DNA of 64,000 nucleotides from Rhizobium laguerreae (GCF_002008165.1 NZ_MRDM01000014.1:1409033-1473032), one strand, 5' to 3'. Positions 45,056 through 53,561 are shown, counted from the first letter of the stretch. Notes: generated from the sequence alone by a model not told the origin. Program-made: numbers and translations.

Positions 45056-45805
45056 TCAGGCGAGACCCGCCCCCTCGGCATAAGCCTCCAGCGCCTTCCG
45101 ATTGAGAATGCGGATTTTGCCCTGTGTCCCGTCGACCACTTTGCTCTCGCGCAGGCGCCGCAGGCATTGGTTGACCTTTTCACGCGACGCCGGAAGTGTC
45201 GCGGCCAGCTCATGCTGGGAGATGATCAGCTCGTCGCCGCTATTTTGCGCATCCATTCTGTACAGGGCAGAAAGACGCAGCAGCGTCCGGGCCAGTCTCT
45301 GTCTTAGGCTCGATCCGGCATTGGAAATGATCCGCAGTTCCAGTTCGGAAACACGCGCCAGCGCCTTCGACAGGATCTTCACCTGAAATTGCGGATCGTT
45401 CGCACACAGGTCCCGCAGCAACCGACCGTCGAAGTAATGCAGTTCGCAATCCGACGAGGCCCGATATTCCAGGCTGAGAGACTGCTTGCGGAGCACCTCC
45501 AATTCGCCGATCAAGCCGCCTTTCGGAACGATTTCCACGATGAACTCTCGTCCATCGGCAAGCGGGGTGCTTGCGCTTACCATTCCGCGCTGTACGCGGG
45601 CGAACACGTCGAGGACGACGCCGGCGCCGGCAATAATCTCACCGCGGCGAAACTTTCGAACACTCGAGCGGCAAAACGGGAACTCGTGATCCAAATCCGC
45701 CCGGCCACCGTAAACAATAGCTGCAGACCCGCAAGTAACCGCTTCGCTTATTCGCACCGCGTTTCCTCTAGCTCTGTTGTCCCTGGTACTGATCACCCCG
45801 TCCAT
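45056..45805 (-). CDS. Crp/Fnr family transcriptional regulator (copy B)
   Basis: A 249-residue paralog of the regulator at 34231-34968. The two are nearly identical over the DNA-binding helices (ELAATLPASREKVNQCLRRL) and share GREFIVEI, GLIGELEVL and GKIRILNRKALEA. The N-terminal 25 residues differ. Like copy A it lacks the Arg-Ser pair for cAMP phosphate and FNR cysteines. It starts at 45805 with the same GGAG-8 bp-ATG leader. It is not followed by a GT gene and is divergent from the altered transferase at 46258. Confidence 0.9.
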   Translation of the reverse strand: MDGVISTRDNRARGNAVRISEAVTCGSAAIVYGGRADLDHEFPFCRSSVRKFRRGEIIAGAGVVLDVFARVQRGMVSASTPLADGREFIVEIVPKGGLIGELEVLRKQSLSLEYRASSDCELHYFDGRLLRDLCANDPQFQVKILSKALARVSELELRIISNAGSSLRQRLARTLLRLSALYRMDAQNSGDELIISQHELAATLPASREKVNQCLRRLRESKVVDGTQGKIRILNRKALEAYAEGAGLA

Positions 45806-46257
45806 ACGCACAACTCCACACAGACTAAACAACTTATTATCTGGAGCGACATTCCTAATAGATTAAATTAGAAAGTCAAACAATAATAAAATAAAAAATT
45901 CGTGCTCAAACTATACATTATTATGAATAATCCTCATATTTATATAGCATAAAATTCATATTGAATTCTATCGCAGACAAGTCTTAGGGGCGGCATGACG
46001 ATTTTTATACAATTTATGACAATTGTCCGCCTGCAGAATACATCTGGCAAATATAATAACAACGCCGAATTTTAAAATAAATCTAAATAGATCTCTGCTA
46101 TACAGTCAAAAGAAAAGGTAATGCTTTTAATATTCGCAAGAATTTCTTAAGAGAATAAAGAATTTATTCATGATTATGACCTCGGTCACAGACATCAAAC
46201 TTGCATTAAAACAAAGCTTTGGATGTGATTTCTGGAATTCGTCTAACGGAGACGCGG
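45806..46257. other. AT-rich divergent promoter region, copy B
   Basis: 452 bp, extremely AT-rich, between Crp/Fnr copy B and the second transferase gene. It mirrors the layout at 34969-35435. The palindrome GACAATTGTC is at 46018-46027 and the conserved element at 46153-46197. Apart from the two ends, little sequence is shared with copy A. No other gene was seen. Confidence 0.6.
46153..46197 (+). promoter_or_regulatory. Element conserved between the two EPS divergent promoters, copy B
   Basis: Counterpart of 35333-35377, with ATAAAGAATTTATTCAT, GATTATGACC and GGTCACAGACA in the same order. It contains TGACC-TC-GGTCA, a short inverted repeat that is imperfect in copy A. Conservation in otherwise diverged intergenic DNA points to a binding site or leader start. 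Confidence 0.55.
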
Positions 46258-46914
46258 GTGGCGGGAAAAAATCAGGGCATCAACCCAACCGGACCTTGGC
46301 GGGATTTCGCCAGGGCTCGACAGGAAAGGCGTCCATTCAATTCCTCACAACCCCGTCTGATCAGCAGAATTCTGAAGCGCGCATTGGACATCATCATTGC
46401 GGCAAGTTTCTTATTCTTTCTGTCACCGCTCCTTCTGTCGGCGGCAGTCATCGTCACGCTAAGTGATTGGGGCCCTGTTTTCAATTCTCATCGCAGGATC
46501 GGTTATAAGGGAAAAGAGTTTGGTTGCCTCAGGTTTCGGACGACAGGATCCGACGCAACGACCGACGCGCACGTTACGGTCGTCGGCGATATTTTGAGGC
46601 GATCGAGCCTCGACAAGCTGCCGCAATTGATCAACGTGTTGCTGGGTCAAATGAGCCTCGTCGGGCCTCGCGCCATTACCAAAGAAGAGCTGCCGCATTA
46701 CGGTGAACATGCCTATGCCTACATGGCCGTCCGTCCCGGCCTCACTGGCCATTGGCAAGCCAGCGGGCACAACGACGTCAGCTATCGGAACGGAATTTCC
46801 CTCGACGTCGAATATTTATCCAAATGGACGCTCAGGCTGGATTTCCTGATCATGGCAAAAACGCTGTCGGCGCTGCTTTCCCGGCACGCGTTGCTGCCCA
46901 AAGTCGATTCCTAA
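46258..46914 (+). CDS. Altered ExoY-like sugar transferase paralog, probably inactive
   Basis: A 218-residue paralog of the transferase at 35436. The membrane hairpin and much of the C-terminal half are kept (RPGLTGHWQASG). About 24 residues between FRT and VGDILRR are missing. Conserved positions differ: FRTM becomes FRTT, the catalytic pair DE becomes Asp119-Lys120 (SSLDKLPQ), VGPRP becomes VGPRA, and GRNDVSY becomes GHNDVSY. The frame is open, so it is not a simple pseudogene. The GTG at 46258 has GGAG six bases upstream; a TTG at 46219 is an alternative. A regulatory or decoy role is speculative. Confidence 0.85.
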   Translation: MAGKNQGINPTGPWRDFARARQERRPFNSSQPRLISRILKRALDIIIAASFLFFLSPLLLSAAVIVTLSDWGPVFNSHRRIGYKGKEFGCLRFRTTGSDATTDAHVTVVGDILRRSSLDKLPQLINVLLGQMSLVGPRAITKEELPHYGEHAYAYMAVRPGLTGHWQASGHNDVSYRNGISLDVEYLSKWTLRLDFLIMAKTLSALLSRHALLPKVDS

Positions 46915-47020
46915 AGCATGTCGCGTAAAACTGTGTTGCAGTTTTGCGATAGAGACATGCGCAAAACCAGAGACTAAAGCGCGGGCCAAGCGAACCTAAA
47001 AGATCGCGCCGCGCTTTAGC
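46912..47020. repeat. Rhizobial-type intergenic palindromic repeat, copy 2
   Basis: Two-hairpin element matching 19781-19887. The first hairpin runs from GCATGTCGCG, with inner AAAACTG...CAGTTTT, to GACATGC. The second opens with CTAAAGCGCG and closes with CGCGCTTTAG. It begins at the transferase stop codon and separates it from the convergent ExoX-like copy B, so it may also end transcription. Confidence 0.75.
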
Positions 47021-47066
47021 ACCCTGACATAGCGCAGCCGAGCATTCTGCCGCCTCGGTCATATCA

Positions 47067-47363
47067 TTACCCGTGAGGACGCTTGCCGGTAACATGGGAG
47101 CGCTCAGTAATGGAGTTCTTTTTGCGGCGCTTTTGAATATGCCACAAGGAGAAAGCGAATAGACCCACCAGATAGCATATCTCCATCAATACAAGCACTT
47201 CGACGCAAGAAACGACCGCCTCCGTCAAGGAGGAACCTTTGAGCAGGATCACGCCGCCCAAGGCCGTGACCACCAGAAATGCAAAGATTGCAAAGGCCGA
47301 GGCCCGAATGGTCGCTCCGGCGGCGATAGAGACGGCAACCACGACGAGCGTGCTCTTCATCAT
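47067..47363 (-). CDS. Small membrane protein, ExoX-like EPS production repressor (copy B)
   Basis: A 98-residue paralog of 42194-42493. Shared features are an opening helix with SIAAGATIRASAFAIFAFLV, a Gly-Ser turn, and a second helix EVLVLMEICYLVGLFAFSLW followed by a basic tail (HIQKRRKKN). Topology and the GY/CY-L-x-G-x-F pattern resemble ExoX-type EPS repressors. It is convergent with the altered transferase, an arrangement that recalls functional pairing of ExoX with ExoY. The start at 47363 has AAGGA upstream. Confidence 0.7.
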   Translation of the reverse strand: MMKSTLVVVAVSIAAGATIRASAFAIFAFLVVTALGGVILLKGSSLTEAVVSCVEVLVLMEICYLVGLFAFSLWHIQKRRKKNSITERSHVTGKRPHG

Positions 47364-47946
47364 TATTCTGATCCTTTCTTCACACCTCCTTCAAGTCACC
47401 GTCAGCCCTCGATGACATGACAAAACCCAAAGTCGAAACGAAGTCCGATCAAAGTATTTTACCTATTGTGGTTAAAATATTGCTAACAGCAGCCTAGCAA
47501 ATCGACGGAACAACGCCGGAGAATATTCGACTATTCATCCAGCGGGGCCGCTCTACCGATTAAACCCAAGAAATCCTTGAATATTGCGGTCAGATAGATT
47601 TAGGTATCTGAGGCTTATACAGGAGCCGATAATGCAGCTGCGGCGTTCTCTCGAACTGAACGCTAAATTGATATCCCTGAAAAGATGAATTTGGCCATAG
47701 GCTTACGCTCGAGCGCATATGCGCTGGCAACGAACAGCTCGTCCGGCAAGCGTGACATCGACCGCATCAAGGTTTGCGCAGCAGCCTAGGGAAAACTCGG
47801 CCCCTACGATGGACCCGGATATTTATCTGAGGCGATCGGTCAGGCAACAACGAAACAGGGCCGCCGCTATGGCGAGCCCTGCTGATGTTCTTGCCGGTTG
47901 AGCACCTGCGATGGAATTGCCAGCCTCGAGGCCGATATCGACAAAC
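47364..47946. other. 583-bp gene-poor interval
   Basis: No convincing gene. The right part (about 47685-47885) has coding-like GC content and short open stretches, including a 34-codon frame at 47685 and a 60-codon frame at 47719, but neither resembles a known protein. It may be the remnant of a decayed gene at the edge of the EPS locus. The promoter of ExoX-like copy B should lie near the left end. Confidence 0.4.
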
Positions 47947-49056
47947 CTATTTCGAGACCGCGCCGGCCAGTTGCCGTTTTACGCTGCGTTGGAGACTGAG
48001 GTTTTCGAGCCAGGTGACTTGTTTCCGCAATTTCAACGCCGGCTTTTCGATGAATCTCCACGAGAAGGCGGCAAAGCAAGCGGCAACAATGCTGCAGACG
48101 ATGCCGTTCAACCACCAGTTATGCGCCCAGGGGCCGAGCGCTACGAACGCCTGTTGGATCGGATAGCCATAGAGGAAGACGCCGTAGGAGTAGTCGGCCC
48201 CACGCAGGACGCCGAGCTTGCGGGGCGAGGTGAGACCAAGGAAGACCGTGACGTATCCCATGGCCGGAATGGCAATGAAGTCCCCAAAGGAGGTAAACCA
48301 GTAGGCCCACAAAATCATTGCCACAGAGGCGAGGAAAATTCGGATATCCCAAAGAACCTTGTCCTTGTAGAGATAGAAGGTCACCCCCACAAGAAAAGCA
48401 CAAATGAGCAGATTGCCGGACGCGGTCGTCGGCATAGTTGCCCAATCGCTTCCATGTTTCCAATATCTTGCAATACCGAAGGCCATGATCAACGCCGGCG
48501 TGGCGATAAGAGCAATCACCCGCCGCCTGACTACGCCGAGCAGGAAGAGCGCGGCGATCACGGCATAGCACTCAAGCTCGAAGGGCACCGTCCAGAGCTG
48601 CCCGTTCACCATTGCGGCGTCAGGATTATCAAGGAATACCCCGGGTAGATTGAAGTGAATGTGCCCTGTGACATTCATCAGATATGTAAAGAATTGAGGA
48701 TCGGTGAAATAGTCACGCAGGTCATACTCTGTATAGATCGCTCCGAGTATAAAGGCAGCCAGCAACACCTCTACCGCGAGAGCGGGATAGATCCGGATAA
48801 ATCGATTGCCGAGAAAAGAGACCAATGTCTTCGATCGTTCGAGACTGCCGGCCACCAGAAACCCGCTCAGGACAAAGAACATGGGCAGAACTGACTTGAT
48901 GACAGGGCGGAAGGGCGACTCCCAGAGAAACAGGTCGTCGCCATAGGTGACACGGGCCGTGTGTATCCAAAGCACTGAAAAGGCTAACAGTAATCGCATA
49001 TAGTCGAATCCTGTCGGTCGCCCGTTCGCTAGATCAAGCTTTTCGCCGAGAACCAT
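47947..49056 (-). CDS. Acyltransferase family 3 membrane protein
   Basis: A 369-residue inner-membrane acyltransferase with about 10 helices. It has FDYMRLLLAFSVLWIHTARV with the conserved His, FFVLSGFLVAGSLERSK, and an FGGN-like NRFIRIYPAL region. Relatives such as ExoZ/OafA add acetyl or similar groups to polysaccharides. The ATG at 49056 follows AAAGGGG; a longer frame to 49224 has no matching helix. It probably modifies the local EPS, although it is a separate transcript from the main operons. Confidence 0.88.
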   Translation of the reverse strand: MVLGEKLDLANGRPTGFDYMRLLLAFSVLWIHTARVTYGDDLFLWESPFRPVIKSVLPMFFVLSGFLVAGSLERSKTLVSFLGNRFIRIYPALAVEVLLAAFILGAIYTEYDLRDYFTDPQFFTYLMNVTGHIHFNLPGVFLDNPDAAMVNGQLWTVPFELECYAVIAALFLLGVVRRRVIALIATPALIMAFGIARYWKHGSDWATMPTTASGNLLICAFLVGVTFYLYKDKVLWDIRIFLASVAMILWAYWFTSFGDFIAIPAMGYVTVFLGLTSPRKLGVLRGADYSYGVFLYGYPIQQAFVALGPWAHNWWLNGIVCSIVAACFAAFSWRFIEKPALKLRKQVTWLENLSLQRSVKRQLAGAVSK

Positions 49057-49308
49057 CTGTGCCCCTTTCAGAAGTATTGACTCGATTTGGAATGGCAAGC
49101 CGTTGCCGCAGAGCGGCAGCGGCATCATTGCCGGGTCGGGGCCGCGTGTCAGTGACCACAGGTACATCAGGTAAAATTGAACGAGAGAGCAGCCCTCTCC
49201 CGAAGACGCGTCTCTGACCATCAACCCATGGCCCTGTGCTTCCCGAGGGCCATGCGACGGTCGGAGTTGGAATCCAGGTGATCGGGCGGCGGATTGGATG
49301 AGGAGACT

Positions 49309-51627
49309 ATGAAATTTCTGGCCACCCTGTTCTGTATTGTTCTTGCCCTTATCGGACTGGCACTGATCGGAGGCGGCGCCTGGCTGCTGCGCCTTGGCGG
49401 CTCGCCCTATTACGCAATCGTCGGGCTGGCCTATCTGGTTGCCGCCCTTCTGCTGTGGCGCCGGAAGACGCCAGGCGGGCTCATCGTCCTGCTCGTCGCC
49501 GTTTTCACCCTTCCCTGGGCGCTATGGGAGTCGGGTCTCAATTTCTGGGCGCTGTTTGCCCGCTTGATGTCCCCCATCGCGCTGGCGGGCTTTGCCCTTC
49601 TCTTTGCACCGTCGCTTTCCCCGGCCGCCAACCGGAAGCTCTTTTATGGCGGCGCCTTGGTGACCGCTCTCATCTTTGTCGCGGGTTTCGGTCTCAGCTT
49701 CGTGCCGCATGGGATCATCCAGCCCTCCGCCGACATTACCGCCTATAAGGTCGTCAAGGGCGACAACTCTCCCTCCGACTGGACATCCTATGGCCGCACC
49801 ACGGCAGGAGATCGTTATTCCCCATTCGATCAGATCAACCGCGGAAATGTTTCCAAGCTCGATCTCGCCTGGACATATCGCACCGGAAAAGGCGATGGCG
49901 CCGATCAGAACACGCCTCTGCAGATCGGCGATACCGTCTACACCTGCACGCCGACAGATGTGATCGCAGCGCTCGATGCAGATACCGGCAAACCCCGCTG
50001 GACCTTCGATCCCAAGGCGACGGCGCCTTACTGGCAGCGCTGCCGCGGCCTCGGTTACTACAAGATGCCGACGGAAACCCAGTCCGCCGATGGTCTTTGC
50101 AATGAGCGCCTTGTGCAGACGACGATCGATGCCCGTCTCCTGGCGATCGACAGCAAGACCGGCGCGCCCTGCAAGGACTTCGGAGACAATGGCACCGTGC
50201 AGCTTTCCCAGGGCATGGGCGAAGTCAAGACGGGCTATTATTTCCAGACATCGGCGCCACTGATTGCCCGCAACCTGATCGTCGTCGGAGGCTGGGTCAC
50301 GGACAATCAGGAGGTCGGCGAACCCTCTGGCGTCATCCGTGCGTTCAACGTCGTCACCGGCGAGCTCGAATGGGCATGGGATCTCGGCAACCCGCAGATC
50401 ACCAAACTCCCGCCGGAGGGCCAGACTTATACGCGGGCCACGCCCAACATGTGGACGACGGCCGCATTCGACGACAAGCTCGGCCTCATCTATGCACCGC
50501 TCGGCAATACCACGCCGGATTATTACGGCGTCAATCGCCCTGCCTTCGCCGATCAATACAACGCGACATTGGTGGCACTCGATGTGACGACGGGTCGAGA
50601 GAAATGGAAGTTCCAGACCGTCCATCACGATATCTGGGACTATGATCTGCCGGCTCAACCGGTCCTGGTCGATCTGCCTGACGGCAATGGCGCCACCGTG
50701 CCTGCTCTGCTGCAGACCACCAAACGCGGGCAGCTTTTTCTCCTCGACCGCCGAACCGGCACACCGCTTGCCGAAGTTCAGGAGAAGCCGGTGCCGCAGC
50801 AAGGCGGCGTGCCCGAAGAGAAACTCTCCCCGACGCAGCCCTACTCCGTCGGCATGCCGACAATCGGTGCGGAGCGCGTGACGGAGCAGACGGCCTGGGG
50901 CCTGACGATGTTCGATCAGTTGGCATGCCGCATCGCTTTCCGTAAAATGCGCTATGACGGCGATTTCACCCCGATCGGCACGCAATATGCAATCCAGCAG
51001 CCGGGAAATCTGGGTGGTCTCAACTGGGGAAGCGTATCGGTCGATCTGCCCAACAACAGGGTCTTCATGAACGATATCCGCGTGCCCAGTCTCTTCGCAC
51101 TCATCCCACGCGAGGAGTATGTCGACTTTGCCCTCACCACGACCGCCCACGGCCCCTCCGCCCCGCAGCGCGGTACGCCTTACGCCATGGCCACCGAGAT
51201 GTGGACATCGAGGCTCCGCGTTCCCTGCACCCAACCGCCCTTCGGCACCGTCACTGCAGTCGATCTGAAGACGCGCAAGATCGCGTGGCAGGTTCCGGCC
51301 GGCACAGCCGAAGAACTTGGGCCGTTCAAGATCAAAACCAAGCTGCCTATGCCGATGGGCCTGCCGAGCTATGCCGGCACCTCGGCGACCGCCGGCGGCG
51401 TCGTCTTCTTCGCCGGCTTCCAGGACTATTATATCCGTGCCTATGACGCCGAGAACGGTACCGAGCTCTGGAAATACCCACTGCCGGTCGGCTCGAGCGC
51501 GACGCCCATGACCTACGTCTCGCCGAAAACAGGCAAGCAATATGTCCTGATATCGGTTGGCGGCGCACCCTATTCGAAGGATGTCGGCGACTACGTCCTT
51601 GCCTTCTCTCTGAAAGACGGAGCTTAG
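49309..51627 (+). CDS. gcd: Membrane-bound PQQ-dependent dehydrogenase (glucose/quinate/shikimate type)
   Basis: A 772-residue quinoprotein. The N-terminal region has about five membrane helices (to about residue 135), and the rest is an eight-bladed periplasmic beta-propeller (first blade near DWTSYGRTTAGDRYSPFDQI; PQQ-site features such as TTPDYYGVNR and HHDIWDYDLPAQP). It oxidises glucose or a related polyol and passes electrons to ubiquinone, typically acidifying the medium. No PQQ synthesis genes are in the window. The ATG at 49309 follows GAGGAG. Quinate or shikimate as substrate cannot be excluded. Confidence 0.9.
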   Translation: MKFLATLFCIVLALIGLALIGGGAWLLRLGGSPYYAIVGLAYLVAALLLWRRKTPGGLIVLLVAVFTLPWALWESGLNFWALFARLMSPIALAGFALLFAPSLSPAANRKLFYGGALVTALIFVAGFGLSFVPHGIIQPSADITAYKVVKGDNSPSDWTSYGRTTAGDRYSPFDQINRGNVSKLDLAWTYRTGKGDGADQNTPLQIGDTVYTCTPTDVIAALDADTGKPRWTFDPKATAPYWQRCRGLGYYKMPTETQSADGLCNERLVQTTIDARLLAIDSKTGAPCKDFGDNGTVQLSQGMGEVKTGYYFQTSAPLIARNLIVVGGWVTDNQEVGEPSGVIRAFNVVTGELEWAWDLGNPQITKLPPEGQTYTRATPNMWTTAAFDDKLGLIYAPLGNTTPDYYGVNRPAFADQYNATLVALDVTTGREKWKFQTVHHDIWDYDLPAQPVLVDLPDGNGATVPALLQTTKRGQLFLLDRRTGTPLAEVQEKPVPQQGGVPEEKLSPTQPYSVGMPTIGAERVTEQTAWGLTMFDQLACRIAFRKMRYDGDFTPIGTQYAIQQPGNLGGLNWGSVSVDLPNNRVFMNDIRVPSLFALIPREEYVDFALTTTAHGPSAPQRGTPYAMATEMWTSRLRVPCTQPPFGTVTAVDLKTRKIAWQVPAGTAEELGPFKIKTKLPMPMGLPSYAGTSATAGGVVFFAGFQDYYIRAYDAENGTELWKYPLPVGSSATPMTYVSPKTGKQYVLISVGGAPYSKDVGDYVLAFSLKDGA

Positions 51628-51773
51628 CCGCGGATATCGCTTAGGCTTCACCGACCATCTTCAAGTCCAAGCAACCCGCCACGGACCGCTTCTTAGCGAA
51701 CGCAATCGGATTTGGCGGCGTTGCCGATCACACTGTGTTATTTTGATCCGACGAGGAATTGGGACTTACGAGC

Positions 51774-53561
51774 GTGACGCGAAAACTGGCGGCGATCCTG
51801 GTCGCGGATGTGGTCGGCTACAGCCGCCTCGCCGGTGCGGACGAGGATCGCATCCTGGCGCGGCTGAGAACGTTGCGCAGCGACCTGGTCGATCCGACCA
51901 TTGCCGTGCACAATGGCCGGGTCGTCAAGCGTACCGGTGACGGAAGCCTCATCGAGTTTCGCAGCGTCGTGGACGCCGTGCGCTGCGCGATCGAAGTGCA
52001 GACTGCCATGGTTGAGCGCAATATCGGCGTGTCGCCTGAACATCGCATCGAGTTCCGGGTCGGAATCCATCTGGGAGATGTGGTCGAGGAGAACGACGGC
52101 GACTTGATGGGCGACGGCGTCAATATCGCTGCGCGGTTGGAGGGAATTGCCAAGCCCGGTGCCATCTGTCTTTCCGAAGACGCCTACCGCCAGGTGAAAT
52201 CGCGGCTCGATCTTGCCGTGACCGATCTCGGCAAAATTGAGCTCAAGAATATTGCTGAACCGATGCAGGTCTATTCGCTTCAGATCGGAACTCCGCAGCC
52301 GACCGCGGCACGACAGGTGCGGCCCGCAATCGAAATGCCGTCAGTTCCGGCCGTTCCCGACAAGCCGTCCATCGCCGTATTGGCGTTCAACAACATGAGC
52401 GGCGACGCCGAACAGGAATACTTCTCCGACGGTATCAGCGAGGACATCATCACCGACCTCTCGAAGCTGTCCGAGTTGCACGTGATCGCCCGCAACTCAT
52501 CCTTCGTCTACAAGAATGTAATAGCCTCAGTGCCTGAGATGGCCAAGGCGCTCGGCGTCCGCTATGTCCTCGAGGGCAGCGTGCGCAAGGCCGGCAACCG
52601 CGTGCGTGTCACCGCCCAATTGATCGACGCCAGCAATGGCGGACATATCTGGGCCAGCCGGTTTGATCGCGACCTCACCGACATTTTCGCGGTTCAGGAT
52701 GAGCTCACGCAGGAGATCGTGGCCGCGCTCAGACTGAACCTCACGCATGGCGACCAGGATCGATTGGCCAAAGGACGCGCACTCGACGTCGACGCTTACG
52801 AGTTGTTATTGCGTGGCCGCGAGCAGGCGTCGGCTCATACCCGAACCGGAAACAGAGCGGCCCGCAGCCTGGCGGCCGACGCCCTCGCAATCGATCCGCA
52901 ATATGCGGCCGCCCAAGCACTCATCTCCTTCACCCACGTACTCGACTACGTCAACGCCTGGAGCAACGATCCGGAAGGCTCGCTGCGGATCGGGATGGAT
53001 CTCGCGCAGCAGGCCGTGGAGATTGCCGAGGAACAGCCCAACGGCCACTTTGCACTGGGCATGGCTTGCATGTGGAACCGGGAACTGGACCGGGCGCGGG
53101 CAGAAGTGCAGCAGGGCCTCGCGCTGCAGCCCAACTCCGCCGAGCTTCTGCTACTGCTGGCCCATACCCAGATATTCTCCGGCGATCCCGCCGGCTCCCT
53201 GGAAACACTCGATGCATCGATGCGGCTCGACCCGCACCATCCGGAAATTCTCTTCCAATTTCGCGCCGATGCGTACTTTTCTCTCGGCGAGTATGAACAA
53301 GCGATTGCAGCCATCGAGCAGCGGCTCCAGCAAAACTCCCAATCGGAGACCGCCTACGCCCTGCTTGCCTCATGTTACGGCCACCTCGGTCGGTCGGAGG
53401 AGAGCCGTCAGGCCTGGGAGAAGGCACTCCGGATCAATCCTGATTTTTCTGTCGAGCGCCGCCGGCGGATCCTTCCATTTCGAAACCCCGAGGACTTTAA
53501 CCGCCGTGTAGAAGGACTCCGTAAGGCAGGACTTACAGGTCCGAATCTTGGTCAATGCTGA
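51774..53561 (+). CDS. Class III adenylate/guanylate cyclase with TolB/FlgO-like and TPR regions
   Basis: A 595-residue soluble protein. The cyclase domain (1-175) keeps the two metal-binding aspartates Asp12 (ADVVGYSRL) and Asp56 (TGDGSLIEF), and transition-state residues Asn117 and Arg121 (GDGVNIAARLE). A middle domain (about 200-325) starts KPSIAVLAFNNMSGDAEQEY, and TPR-like repeats follow. It has no membrane helix. The start is taken as the GTG at 51774; a TTG at 51759 is possible. It probably makes cAMP under control of a bound partner. A paralog follows at 53756. Confidence 0.88.
   Translation: MTRKLAAILVADVVGYSRLAGADEDRILARLRTLRSDLVDPTIAVHNGRVVKRTGDGSLIEFRSVVDAVRCAIEVQTAMVERNIGVSPEHRIEFRVGIHLGDVVEENDGDLMGDGVNIAARLEGIAKPGAICLSEDAYRQVKSRLDLAVTDLGKIELKNIAEPMQVYSLQIGTPQPTAARQVRPAIEMPSVPAVPDKPSIAVLAFNNMSGDAEQEYFSDGISEDIITDLSKLSELHVIARNSSFVYKNVIASVPEMAKALGVRYVLEGSVRKAGNRVRVTAQLIDASNGGHIWASRFDRDLTDIFAVQDELTQEIVAALRLNLTHGDQDRLAKGRALDVDAYELLLRGREQASAHTRTGNRAARSLAADALAIDPQYAAAQALISFTHVLDYVNAWSNDPEGSLRIGMDLAQQAVEIAEEQPNGHFALGMACMWNRELDRARAEVQQGLALQPNSAELLLLLAHTQIFSGDPAGSLETLDASMRLDPHHPEILFQFRADAYFSLGEYEQAIAAIEQRLQQNSQSETAYALLASCYGHLGRSEESRQAWEKALRINPDFSVERRRRILPFRNPEDFNRRVEGLRKAGLTGPNLGQC

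Noticed and set aside
44814..45167. Small minus-strand ORF near the end of Crp/Fnr copy B
   Set aside because: It reads the 3' end of the Crp/Fnr gene in another frame; the similar frame near 34345 exists only because the two Crp/Fnr genes are homologous.
46170..46466. A 98-codon frame overlapping the start of the second ExoY-like gene
   Set aside because: Only its first codons match the leader in copy A. The rest overlaps the transferase in another frame and has no features of a real protein.
46258..46914. Calling the second ExoY-like gene a pseudogene
   Set aside because: The frame is uninterrupted, it has a reasonable ribosome site, and most of the protein is conserved. The changes fall mainly at active-site motifs, so it was kept as a CDS that is probably inactive.
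47911..48648. A 245-codon plus-strand frame
   Set aside because: It is antisense to the acyltransferase gene, which has clear membrane helices and family motifs.
49522..51651. A 709-codon open frame on the minus strand
   Set aside because: It is antisense to the PQQ dehydrogenase, whose domains are clear. The antisense product is low-complexity and matches no family.
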